Of a DNA stretch of 54,052 nucleotides, positions 46,078 to 53,916 are shown piece after piece. A program made the position numbers and the translations under genes. The stretch covers positions 1 to 54,052 of the forward strand of contig JALOPK010000003.1 in NCBI GenBank assembly GCA_025453925.1. Reading direction: 5' to 3'. Each line of letters starts with the position of its first letter. Position 1 is the first letter of the stretch. This stretch comes from Candidatus Eiseniibacteriota bacterium (GTDB lineage Bacteria > JAFGKV01). The notes beneath the pieces are model-generated. The model had not been told where the DNA came from. It made no database searches and worked only from the letters and a program-made list of their open reading frames with translations.

Positions 46078-47472
46078 TCAGTGCGGATCTGTCCGGTCGA
46101 TGATCATGACGGTGATATCATCGGACTGCTCCGTGCCTGCCGCGTACCGCCGCACCGAGCGAACCAACGCATCCGCGGCGTCTTCCGCGCTCCTGTTCAG
46201 CGTGCGGCCGACAAGGGCCAGCAGACGATCCATTCCGTACATGTCGCCATGCCGGTTCTGGGCCTCAACCACGCCGTCGGTATACAACACCACGCGATCA
46301 CCAGTGCGAAAGGGAAGATGGCGCACCATGCGAGGCAGGGCCGGGAACAGTCCGATAGGCAGGCCGGTGGCCGGAAGCTGGGTGACGTCGCCTTCACCCG
46401 TGATCAACAACCCGGGATTGTGGCCGGCGTTCGAGAACACGAGCATGTCGTTCTCTACCGCGGCCATCAAGAGCGTGATGAAGGTTCCCGCGGGCATGAT
46501 CTTGGACAGGTGCGCATCGATGGTCACAGTCTGAGCGAGCAGATCGAGCTCTTGCTCACCGAGGTACCGGAGCAGACCGGAGAGGCTCGCCATCCATAGC
46601 GCGGCGCCCGGACCCTTGCCGCTTACGTCGCCCACCATGACATAGTAGCGCTGTCCCACGGCGAACCCGTCGTAAAGGTCCCCCCCCATGCGCCGAGCGG
46701 GGAGATTGACTGCTGAGATTCGCAGACCGGCGGGGGGATCGAAGCTGCGCGGCAGCATCTTTCGCTGGAAGGACTGCGCCACGGAGAGTTCCATCTCCAT
46801 GCGTCGCTTCCTCAGTTCCGCCTCGTGCATCCTGCTCTTCTGGAGGGCAAGGCTGGCGACGACCGCGAAAGCTTCGAGGAGGCCCTGGTCGTCACGACTG
46901 AAACAACCGCCCTGTCGGCGGTTGAGTACCTGAATGGTGCCCAGGATGCGGGAACCCGCCTTCAATGGCACGCACAGGTAGCCCCGAGTGGTGAATCCCG
47001 TCATATCCCCCACCCCTGCATAGTGGCGCGGATCATGGGAGACATCCCCGATGTTCGCCGTTTCCCCCGTCCGCGCGACCCAGCCCGCGATGCCGGTGCT
47101 CAGGGGGAATCCAACCCTCTCCATGACGCGCGGGGGTAGATTGGTTGACGCCGCCATCATCAGACGCCGGCGGTGGTGGTCCAGGAGAAAAACGGATGCC
47201 GCCTCGGCATGCGTGAGCCGACGCGCCGCGTGCATGACATGTCGCAGGACGCGGTGAAAGTCATGTTCCCGAAGAACCGACTGCAACGCGTGAAGCAGAG
47301 CCGCGCTTCTTCCGTCCAATGTGCACTCCCGCGGAAACCGCCCCGTGGCGGAAGGAACACGGTACGCGCGACAGGGGCAAGCAGTGGCTCGGCGGGGCTC
47401 CGGCCCGGCCACCAGAGTCGTCAGGAGTTCATTTGGGAGCTCGCCGACCCGGAGGAGCCGGGGATGGCTCAT
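46078..47472 (-). CDS. GAF-domain PP2C (SpoIIE-type) protein phosphatase
   Basis: A 464-residue soluble regulator. A GAF sensor domain (about 60-215: ASVFLLDHHRR, GIAGWVARTGETANIGDV, RGYLCVPLKAGSRILGTIQVLNR) is followed by a linker helix and a SpoIIE/PP2C phosphatase domain. That domain has the metal-binding MGGDLYDGF and VMVGDVSGKGPGAALWMASL, FSNAGHNPGLLI, LYTDGVVEAQNRHG, and the ending SDDITVMII. Such proteins dephosphorylate anti-sigma-antagonist or other Ser/Thr-phosphorylated switch proteins. Its ATG overlaps the stop of the hydrogenase maturation protease gene, so it is coupled to the hydrogenase operon, which is unusual. No matching kinase or antagonist is seen in the window. Confidence 0.92.
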   Translation of the reverse strand: MSHPRLLRVGELPNELLTTLVAGPEPRRATACPCRAYRVPSATGRFPRECTLDGRSAALLHALQSVLREHDFHRVLRHVMHAARRLTHAEAASVFLLDHHRRRLMMAASTNLPPRVMERVGFPLSTGIAGWVARTGETANIGDVSHDPRHYAGVGDMTGFTTRGYLCVPLKAGSRILGTIQVLNRRQGGCFSRDDQGLLEAFAVVASLALQKSRMHEAELRKRRMEMELSVAQSFQRKMLPRSFDPPAGLRISAVNLPARRMGGDLYDGFAVGQRYYVMVGDVSGKGPGAALWMASLSGLLRYLGEQELDLLAQTVTIDAHLSKIMPAGTFITLLMAAVENDMLVFSNAGHNPGLLITGEGDVTQLPATGLPIGLFPALPRMVRHLPFRTGDRVVLYTDGVVEAQNRHGDMYGMDRLLALVGRTLNRSAEDAADALVRSVRRYAAGTEQSDDITVMIIDRTDPH

Positions 47473-47942
47473 CCCTGTCGGCGGTTGGTGGGCTCCCGGT
47501 GTCCGCCGTCGGGCGCGTCACCTCTCTCGAACCCACGGATGCGGGCCGTGACCACCCCCTGGAGATGCCCCGCCGCCCGGGCGACGGGCTCGCTGAGTCG
47601 CTCAGTGAATTCGGTTGGCATGGCGATGCGCACGCCCCACACCTCCCACCGCGGGAAGCTGTCGGGGCCGTGGATGGCTTCCAGATGCGCGAGGAGAGTG
47701 GCGACATCGGTGTGGTGGAACGACGGTGCGTGCAACCGGCAGCCGCCCGTGATCAGGTCGATCTGGCCGATGGGCTGCCCGACGAGGGCATCCAGCACGA
47801 TGAGGTGGCCGATCCTCCCTACCCAGTCGTCCAGTTCGAACAGATCGCCCTCAATGCGATGAAACGCGACGCGTCGACTCCACTGGGCCTGGATCCGAAG
47901 GCGCTCCAGCACCACATGCCCCACCCCGTCGTCCCCCAGCAA
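47469..47942 (-). CDS. Hydrogenase maturation protease (HyaD/HycI family)
   Basis: At least 157 residues of the endopeptidase that trims the C-terminus of the [NiFe] large subunit after nickel insertion. The nickel-site pattern is visible: GDDGVG, HLIVLDALVG and LHAPSFHHTDV. TTG 47942 is the first standard start codon, but the conserved lead-in (ILVASAGNPLLGDD) continues upstream in frame to about 47972 without ATG, GTG or TTG. The true start may be a rare ATT (47984) or ATA, or the sequence may contain an error. It follows the ferredoxin gene and overlaps the phosphatase gene by 4 bases. Confidence 0.82.
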   Translation of the reverse strand: MLGDDGVGHVVLERLRIQAQWSRRVAFHRIEGDLFELDDWVGRIGHLIVLDALVGQPIGQIDLITGGCRLHAPSFHHTDVATLLAHLEAIHGPDSFPRWEVWGVRIAMPTEFTERLSEPVARAAGHLQGVVTARIRGFERGDAPDGGHREPTNRRQG

Positions 47943-47988
47943 GGGATTCCCGGCGCTGGCGACGAGTATTGGAGAGCGGGGAATCGAC

Positions 47989-48711
47989 TCAGGTATGGAC
48001 TTCGAGGTCGTACCGGCAACTCTCCCAAGTGCGGTCCGTGTGTACCAGCTTGAGCCGGGATTTGGTCACCTTTCCCAGATACCCCAGCAGGTAGGTGCCG
48101 AACAGGGTGCACAGATCCCCTCCCAGGTCAAGGTGCTCCCTCCTGCAGAGATCGCGAACGAAGCATCCTTTGACGGAGACCTTCAGCGACCCGTTCTGTC
48201 GGGCCGTATCGCCAATGATCCAGGCGGGATTCAACCCGTCACGTACGACCTGTATCGCCTGGTCGAACGTCTCGGGAAGCTGGTAGCGGGGCAACTGAGC
48301 CGCCAACGTCGTGCCCGCCATCCGCCCGACGGCGGGGAGTGCCGCGCCAAGCGTCTGACGGAGCACCGAGGCCATGGAGAGCAGACGGATGCCCAGATCC
48401 TCAAGCGCCTTCTCCCGTTCCGCGGCCTCTGCGGAGACACCCAACTCCGGCGGGGTGCTGAGCCCCAACCGCGACGCGAGCCTCACTGCGTAATCATCAT
48501 GATAGAAGTTCCGGCTAATCAGTATCCCTTGGTGATCGATCGCATCTGCGGGGCAGATCTTTGAGCAGCTCAGGCAGCCGAAGCACATCTCAGGCCTCGT
48601 GACCACGGGGAGCCGTTTGGCTTCGTCGAACTCGAACACGTCGGTCGGACACTCGTCGACGCAGAGCGTGCACCCGACGCAGGCCTTGTCATCAACCTTG
48701 ATTGTGACCAT
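47989..48711 (-). CDS. 2[4Fe-4S] ferredoxin fused to a V4R-like domain
   Basis: A 240-residue protein. Residues 1-57 hold two cluster motifs (C11, C14, C17, C21 and C43, C46, C49, C53). After a helical linker, residues about 150-240 form a V4R/4-vinyl-reductase-like domain (VSVKGCFVRDLCRRE, DLGGDLCTLFGTYLLGYLGK, WESCRYDLEV), a small-molecule-binding fold. It probably passes electrons to or from the hydrogenase small subunit, with the second domain sensing a ligand or binding the 161-residue partner. Placed 4 bases after the large subunit gene. The V4R assignment is by pattern and is moderate. Confidence 0.82.
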   Translation of the reverse strand: MVTIKVDDKACVGCTLCVDECPTDVFEFDEAKRLPVVTRPEMCFGCLSCSKICPADAIDHQGILISRNFYHDDYAVRLASRLGLSTPPELGVSAEAAEREKALEDLGIRLLSMASVLRQTLGAALPAVGRMAGTTLAAQLPRYQLPETFDQAIQVVRDGLNPAWIIGDTARQNGSLKVSVKGCFVRDLCRREHLDLGGDLCTLFGTYLLGYLGKVTKSRLKLVHTDRTWESCRYDLEVHT

Positions 48712-48715
48712 GATC

Positions 48716-50110
48716 CTATCTCCTCCCGATGGTCCTCAGCGTAACCCCATTCCTTCGAAGGGCGATCTCCAGCGGCATTCTGCCGGCGGCGTGGGTCGCG
48801 CATGAGAGGCAGGGGTCAAAGCACCGCAGGGCGAACTCCATGGCATTGGTCAGAGTTGCTTCGCCCTGGGGCATGTAGTGCCGGGCCAACGACGTGATGG
48901 AGGCATCGATGGCGCGGTAGTTGTTCTGCGTCGCAACGATGAGGTTGGCACTCAGCACTCGGCCTGAGCTGTCGGCCGTGTAATCATGCACCAGCAAGCC
49001 GCGTGGGGCCTCGATGGCGGCAACGAACCTGCCTTCTTTAGGCGTAGCCGCCACTCGCGTCGGCGAATCGGGGAGCGGCGCCGAGGAGATTTCCGCCATG
49101 CGTTCCGCGCAGTAGAGCAGTTCAACCAGTCGGGCTTCGATGTACGTAACCGGAGAGAGTGCGACGCCATGTCGCTGCCGGTATTCCTGGAGCAGCGCAT
49201 TCGCACGGGGCGTGCTCATCGTCTTCGCGATGTTGAGGCGGGCGAGCGGCCCGACGAGATACTCCTTCTCCGGCGCTCCGCGGAGCGTCACCGATTTCAT
49301 GTACGAACCAGGCATCACATGCTCGACCAGGTGGGTAGCGTAGTCCGCCGGTGCGAACCTGCGCTCCACGCTGCCGCCCTGGTCGATGACCGCCACATCG
49401 CCCGCAAGGAAGGAGAACGCCCCGCGGTCGGTGATCGCCAGGCTGTGGAACGGCAACCGGGATGACTGGCTCGCGTCGCGAAAGTCCTCGAGCTTCGACA
49501 TCACCACAGCGGCCAACTCCGTCACGAGGCTCATGGACTCCCTGCCCCACTCGGCGATCTGCCCCATCTGCTCGGCGCTGGGCCTTGCTGACATGCCTCC
49601 CGGCACGGCCGCCACCGGATGAACGCCCCGGCCCCCGACGATCTCCACGACCTTCTGCCCTATGCTCCGAAGTCGGAGGGCCTTCTTGGCCACATCGGGG
49701 TGGGCCTTGAGGATACCGAAGATGTTGCGTTCGGCGGGATCTGAACCGATGCCCAGCGTCACGTCGGGGCCAAGCAGCACAAACGTGCTCAACGCGTGGG
49801 AGTGGAGAACATGACCCATATAGAGAAGCTCGCGCAGCATCGTCGCCGTGGAGGGCACCGTGAGGCCGAGCCCGTTCTCGATGGCCATGACGGACACGAT
49901 ATGGTGCGCCGCCGGACACACGCCGCAGATGCGGGCGGTGACCTGCGGCATACGAAAGAGCTCCATCTTCTCCAGAAGCTTCTCGAAGCCTCGGATTTCC
50001 AGCACCTGGAGGTGGCCGCGTTCAACCTGGCCCTTGTCGTCGATGTCGATGAAAATCCTGGCGTGGCCTTCGATTCGGGTGACGGGATCGACGGTGATGG
50101 TGGTGGACAT
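48716..50110 (-). CDS. [NiFe] hydrogenase large subunit, group 3-like
   Basis: A 464-residue catalytic subunit that binds the NiFe(CN)2CO centre. The N-terminal Cys pair is in RICGVCPAAH (C62, C65) and the C-terminal pair in DPCLSCATH (C434, C437). The last 24 residues after H440 form the extension removed by the maturation protease, whose gene lies two genes downstream. VDPVTRIEGHARI is the L0/L1 region. With the MvhG-like small subunit this looks like a group 3 cytoplasmic bidirectional enzyme (3c-like). GAGGAGG precedes ATG 50110; the frame to 50155 is not needed. Confidence 0.94.
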   Translation of the reverse strand: MSTTITVDPVTRIEGHARIFIDIDDKGQVERGHLQVLEIRGFEKLLEKMELFRMPQVTARICGVCPAAHHIVSVMAIENGLGLTVPSTATMLRELLYMGHVLHSHALSTFVLLGPDVTLGIGSDPAERNIFGILKAHPDVAKKALRLRSIGQKVVEIVGGRGVHPVAAVPGGMSARPSAEQMGQIAEWGRESMSLVTELAAVVMSKLEDFRDASQSSRLPFHSLAITDRGAFSFLAGDVAVIDQGGSVERRFAPADYATHLVEHVMPGSYMKSVTLRGAPEKEYLVGPLARLNIAKTMSTPRANALLQEYRQRHGVALSPVTYIEARLVELLYCAERMAEISSAPLPDSPTRVAATPKEGRFVAAIEAPRGLLVHDYTADSSGRVLSANLIVATQNNYRAIDASITSLARHYMPQGEATLTNAMEFALRCFDPCLSCATHAAGRMPLEIALRRNGVTLRTIGRR

Positions 50111-50121
50111 TCTCGGCCTCC

Positions 50122-51051
50122 TCAGGAAGTGGCGGCCTGCGAAGGCCCGGCCCATTCCCGGATCTCAACCGTGGGCTTCTTGTAGATGGTGGGGGACGCC
50201 ATGGCGTAGGCGAAGAAAGTATTCGCGTTCATTTCCAAATAGGAAACGGTATCCTTCCTGGGGATGCCGCAGAGCTTCTCCATCCGCTCGGCCAGTTCGG
50301 TACGGGTGTCGCGGTTCGGGTCGGTCAATACGTCCAGCGATGGTCCGGCGCACCCGGTGCAGGCCACCCCGATCTTCGGGCACGGCGCCAGACACCGGTT
50401 GAGCGAAACGGAGCCGAGGCAGATGATGCCCTGGGAAAGAAAACACAGATCAGGATCATCGCCGACGACGGCGGCTGGCACGAGTTGTACTCCGGCGCGT
50501 TTCTGCATTTTTCGGTTGCAGTCCGCGCACACCGAGCGGTGGGTGAGGCCGGGCTTGGAGCTGTCCAGCAGATTGTGGAGCCCTGCGGCCACAAAGAACG
50601 GGTGCGGAGGACAACCCGGGAGGTAGAGGTCGACCGGCACGTACTCATCGATGGGTCTCACGCTCTCCTCCAGGCTCGGCACCCCGCTGTCGGGTCGCTC
50701 TCCTCCCGCGTTGGTCGGCCCCCTCTCATACACGGCGTCGAAGACGTCGTCTTTGCGGTAGAGCCACCCGACTCCCGACGGACCCCCGTATACCGCGCAT
50801 GTACCATAGGCGACGAGCACGTCGACACTCCCACGTATCTTGTGGAGCGCCTCCAGGTCATGCTCGCTTCGAACGGCGCCCTCCACGATCCCCACATTCG
50901 CCTTCGGGTACGTCTTCTGGTCGACGAGAACTGGCGACCTGACGATCTCCATGTCATCAAGCAGGCCGAAGAGCTTCTCGTGAAGATCGACAAGCGCCAC
51001 ATGACAGCCGGAGCAGCCCGACAACCACTCGGTCGACACGGTGGCCTTCAT
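50122..51051 (-). CDS. [NiFe] hydrogenase small subunit, MvhG/VhuG-like
   Basis: A 309-residue iron-sulfur subunit. The proximal cluster motif is WLSGCSGCH (C13, C16), with VAYGTCAVYGG and the LPGCPPHP block. Further cluster ligands are in VCADCNRK, QGIICLG, NRCLAPCPK and GVACTGCAGP. The arrangement matches group 3 (F420-non-reducing type) small subunits. It has no twin-arginine signal, so the enzyme is cytoplasmic. ATG 51051 overlaps the upstream stop (ATGA), with GGAGG 7 bases before; the frame to 51210 is a shadow. No MvhD, HdrABC, HoxFU or FrhB genes are seen beside it. Confidence 0.93.
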   Translation of the reverse strand: MKATVSTEWLSGCSGCHVALVDLHEKLFGLLDDMEIVRSPVLVDQKTYPKANVGIVEGAVRSEHDLEALHKIRGSVDVLVAYGTCAVYGGPSGVGWLYRKDDVFDAVYERGPTNAGGERPDSGVPSLEESVRPIDEYVPVDLYLPGCPPHPFFVAAGLHNLLDSSKPGLTHRSVCADCNRKMQKRAGVQLVPAAVVGDDPDLCFLSQGIICLGSVSLNRCLAPCPKIGVACTGCAGPSLDVLTDPNRDTRTELAERMEKLCGIPRKDTVSYLEMNANTFFAYAMASPTIYKKPTVEIREWAGPSQAATS

Positions 51052-51533
51052 TTCGCTTCCTCCCAGATGAGTTCCTTCAGGCAGGCGTTGGGGCCGGCAT
51101 GAAGGATCTCGAGGTGCACCGTAGCGTTGGGCATGACCCGCTCCATGGCCCCCGCAAACACGCCGTGCGCCATGTAGCAGAGTGACTGCTTCTGCTCGTG
51201 GGCATAGCAAAACAGGGCATTGCGTACCATGCAGGTGTGGAAGGCAAGGCGAATCTTCTTCTTCCCATCCTCTTCGATTATCACGCCGCGATCCCCCTCG
51301 AAGGGGGCGAAATCCCAGAAGATACCGCGGGCAGTCAGGGCATTCCGAAGGATGTCGACGGCCTTGAATGGATCACTGGTTTGCTCGGCGGCCTGGACTG
51401 CCTCCTTCCCGAACTTCTTGCCAGCCAGCACGGAGAGGGAGAGGCTACTCCTACCGAGGTTGTTCTCACACGCGTGCGCCAGGGCGCCGAGGAAATAGGA
51501 GACCTGGTGGATCGCGGCATGGTCATCGGTCAT
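51048..51533 (-). CDS. V4R-like protein heading the hydrogenase operon
   Basis: A 161-residue protein. The second half has V4R/4-vinyl-reductase-like features: KIRLAFHTCMVRNALFCYA, SLCYMAHGVFAGAMERVMPN, then VHLEILHAGPNACLKELIW with the C-x(n)-C end pattern. Five Cys could bind metal or a tetrapyrrole-like ligand. The first half is helical (QVSYFLGALAHACENNLGRS). AAGGAG precedes ATG 51533 by 7 bases, and it is coupled to the small subunit gene. Its role is unknown; a sensory or assembly subunit related to the ferredoxin-fused domain is my inference. Confidence 0.75.
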   Translation of the reverse strand: MTDDHAAIHQVSYFLGALAHACENNLGRSSLSLSVLAGKKFGKEAVQAAEQTSDPFKAVDILRNALTARGIFWDFAPFEGDRGVIIEEDGKKKIRLAFHTCMVRNALFCYAHEQKQSLCYMAHGVFAGAMERVMPNATVHLEILHAGPNACLKELIWEEAK

Positions 51534-52116
51534 GGTATTGCTCCTTCCATGAGCCCTGTAATAAAACAGCATATGTCTTCGGGAATGCAGTACGCATTCG
51601 GTCCAGCGCACGAACGCCGTCGCCTTTGGAGTTCGGCTCCGCGACGGCCCGACCGGCCTGCCGTGCCACGCATCCTCGACGTTGGAGCCGAGGGGGCTTC
51701 GCGTTTATGGGGCCAGCGTGTTTGACGAAGTCTGCAACCGCCGTGCCGCACGATTCCCGCAGTTGGTGACCACCCATTTGATGCGATCCCGCTGAGGGTG
51801 AGATTCCCGGCACGGGCCATGCTCATTCCACCAACCTGCATCGCGGTGACGCAGTGTGGGCCAGCCTTGCGCGGCCCGGTCAAGGTCCATTGGTTGCACA
51901 TAGGTGTCCCCCGACATCGAGGGCGCCCCGCAACGCGTGCGTGGTCGCCGCGCGCGGCTTCTTTCGGTCAGGCAACAAGCTCCGGCCATGAGGAGGCGAG
52001 CGCGTGACAGTTATGAACGCCTGTGCAGGGATGGGTCACGAAGTGATCGTGCCCATCGCCTCGCGGCGAACGTTCGTGAGAAGGCGCCAGCCTTCTCCGA
52101 GAGAGGAGTACGTGAC
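51534..52116. other. Divergent control region between hydrogenase and MglA clusters
   Basis: These 583 bases lie between the start of the hydrogenase operon and the start of the Roadblock/MglA cluster, so promoters for both should be here. An AT-rich patch (ATAAAACAGCATATG, about 51560-51574) sits upstream of the hydrogenase operon. A stable hairpin at 52078-52097 lies just before the first Roadblock gene. Frames crossing the region are shadows or N-terminal extensions without family character. Confidence 0.55.
52078..52097 (+). promoter_or_regulatory. Leader hairpin before the first Roadblock gene
   Basis: GAGAAGGC (52078-52085) and GCCTTCTC (52090-52097) form a perfect 8-bp stem with a GCCA loop, ending 5 bases before the Shine-Dalgarno GAGGAG (52103-52108). 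It could affect mRNA stability or ribosome access. Confidence 0.4.
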
Positions 52117-52467
52117 ATGGCAATAAGGGATACGCTCGAGATGCTGGCGAAGACCCCCGGAATCACTTCCGCGATTCTGGTGAGTCGTGATGGGTTCGTG
52201 ATTGAGGCCATCGCGTCATCGAACGTGGACGTTGAGGCAGTGGGCGCCATCATATCCACCGGCCTCGGCACAGCGGAAATGATGGGGAGCGGCCTCGAGC
52301 AGGGCGCCTTCAATCAGGCAATGATGGAGTTCGACCAGGGCGTCGCATTCCTGAAGGGCGTGAGTGACCAGGCCATGCTCGCGGCGACCGCCACGACAGG
52401 CGGGAATCTTGGCGCGATTCGGATCGCGGTGCGCAAGGCGGCGGAACAGTTGGCGCCGGAGGTATAG
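52117..52467 (+). CDS. Roadblock/LC7 (MglB-like) protein
   Basis: A 116-residue Roadblock/LC7 domain protein. The fold pattern is clear: LEMLAKTPGITSAILVSRDGFVIEAIAS, then VDVEAVGAIISTGLGTAEMM and LGAIRIAVRKAAEQL. Roadblock proteins dimerise and act as GTPase activators or scaffolds for small Ras-like MglA GTPases. GAGGAG is 8 bases before ATG 52117; the frame extends to 51904 without support. First gene of a cluster that ends in mglA. Confidence 0.9.
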   Translation: MAIRDTLEMLAKTPGITSAILVSRDGFVIEAIASSNVDVEAVGAIISTGLGTAEMMGSGLEQGAFNQAMMEFDQGVAFLKGVSDQAMLAATATTGGNLGAIRIAVRKAAEQLAPEV

Positions 52468-52715
52468 ACTCGCGTTCGCCGCCCTTCCCCCGTGGATGGC
52501 CGTCCGGAAGGGAGTGACTGACGCGTGGTGTGCCGTGCCATGACCGCAACCGTGCAGGCTGACGAACCTGTTCAGGAGCGCCCAAAGGCGCAGCAGCTGT
52601 CGATGCGACTCGTCGATGGCTGCGATTCGCATCGGGGCATGATTCGGGTGCTCGTCGTCGGCTCGGAGCAAACCTTCCAGCTGGGCTCCGAACCTCGCCG
52701 CTCTGCGCGTCAACC

Positions 52716-53408
52716 TTGCTGTTGATCGTGGGTGAAGGCGAGGAGTTCCGCACTCACCAATGTGTGCCGAAGTGCCGTGCTCATCTGTTTTCGTATGATG
52801 ACGAGGAGCGACTTCGGTCCTTCGTAGAGTGCAGGCTCATCGCTCACAACGCGATTCGCTCCCTCTTTGCACTCGGCGGTTCATTGCCGTCAGGAGGGAT
52901 CCGATCGATTCTGCCCATCTTGGAATCCGAACGGCGCAGTGGCAGACTGGTCGTCCAGCCCCGGGATGAATCCCGCGACCAGATCACACTCTGGGTTCGG
53001 GACGGAGAGCCCCTTGCGGCCTATTCCGAGGGGATGAGACTGGATGAGCCGCTGAAGCTGATCGGCGACGTGTTTGACGGGTGGTTCGGTTTCATCGAAA
53101 CCGCGGTCGACCGGGACATGCTGATGCGTTTGGACGCCTGGTCCGATCAGGTGTCAGGAAAGAACGTGGGCGTGCAGACGGACCGCGAAGCCGGGGGGCT
53201 TCGGCAGCGGCTGCGGGTGGCCCTGATGACCGCCCGGACGATCGGCGAGATGCGGGAAGCGGTCGAGTCACTCCTGGACGCGGGGATTGACAGGGCTGCC
53301 GAGGACGGAGACACCTCACAGATGGACAGACTCGCCGACGTGTCCATTCTCCTTCAGAAGAATCAGATCGAAGAGGCGTTCAAGCTCCTCACGGTCATGC
53401 TCCGGTAA
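52716..53408 (+). CDS. DUF4388-like (PATAN) protein
   Basis: Up to 230 residues. The core GGIRSILPILESERRSGRLVV followed by ITLWVRDGEPLAAY matches DUF4388/PATAN domains, often linked to response regulators and gliding or twitching polarity proteins. The remainder is helical, ending IEEAFKLLTVMLR. The start is uncertain: TTG 52716 is the frame's first option, and GTG 52728, GTG 52764 or a later TTG near the GGI core are possible; none has a good Shine-Dalgarno. Its place between two Roadblock genes suggests a shared polarity or regulatory system. Confidence 0.72.
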   Translation: MLLIVGEGEEFRTHQCVPKCRAHLFSYDDEERLRSFVECRLIAHNAIRSLFALGGSLPSGGIRSILPILESERRSGRLVVQPRDESRDQITLWVRDGEPLAAYSEGMRLDEPLKLIGDVFDGWFGFIETAVDRDMLMRLDAWSDQVSGKNVGVQTDREAGGLRQRLRVALMTARTIGEMREAVESLLDAGIDRAAEDGDTSQMDRLADVSILLQKNQIEEAFKLLTVMLR

Positions 53409-53427
53409 GGCGACTCAGGAGGCCCCG

Positions 53428-53916
53428 ATGTGCCCGCTCAGCAAAGTCCTTATGTTGTCCGACGAGCGCGAGAAGATCGAAACGGTCCTGGATGTGCTCA
53501 TCGAAAGGAGCGGAGGACTGTGTGCCATACTCATCACCAAGGATGGCCACACCATCTCTGCCCGTGGAAACGTGTCATTCCTCAACATCACCGCCCTGGC
53601 GACGCTGGTTGCGGGATCGTTCGCCGCCACTCGGCAAGTCGCCGCCCTCTTGGGCGAAAAGGAGTTCTCAATTCTCTTCCAGCAGGGTGCGACCCGCCAC
53701 GTTCACATCTCACTGGTGGCCGGCACGGCCATGCTCATCGTGGTGTTCGAGGATTCCACCCGCATCGGGCTCGTACGCCTGCAGGCGAAACGGGCCGGAG
53801 ATGAACTCGCCACCCTGATGAGCGCATCCCGCGAACGTACGGAACGGGAGGAACTGATCGTGGCCCAGTTCAAGGAGTTCGCTGCGAGCCTCATTGACAG
53901 GATTTTCAGCGAGTAG
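53428..53916 (+). CDS. Roadblock/LC7 (MglB-like) protein with C-terminal helix
   Basis: A 162-residue Roadblock protein (ETVLDVLIERSGGLCAILITKDGHTISARG, then SFLNITALATLVAGSFAATRQVAALLG and MLIVVFEDSTRIGLVRLQAKRA) with an added C-terminal helix (about 130-162). This arrangement is typical of MglB partners encoded just before mglA. AGGAGG lies 5 bases before ATG 53428. The stop overlaps the mglA start by one base. Confidence 0.9.
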   Translation: MCPLSKVLMLSDEREKIETVLDVLIERSGGLCAILITKDGHTISARGNVSFLNITALATLVAGSFAATRQVAALLGEKEFSILFQQGATRHVHISLVAGTAMLIVVFEDSTRIGLVRLQAKRAGDELATLMSASRERTEREELIVAQFKEFAASLIDRIFSE

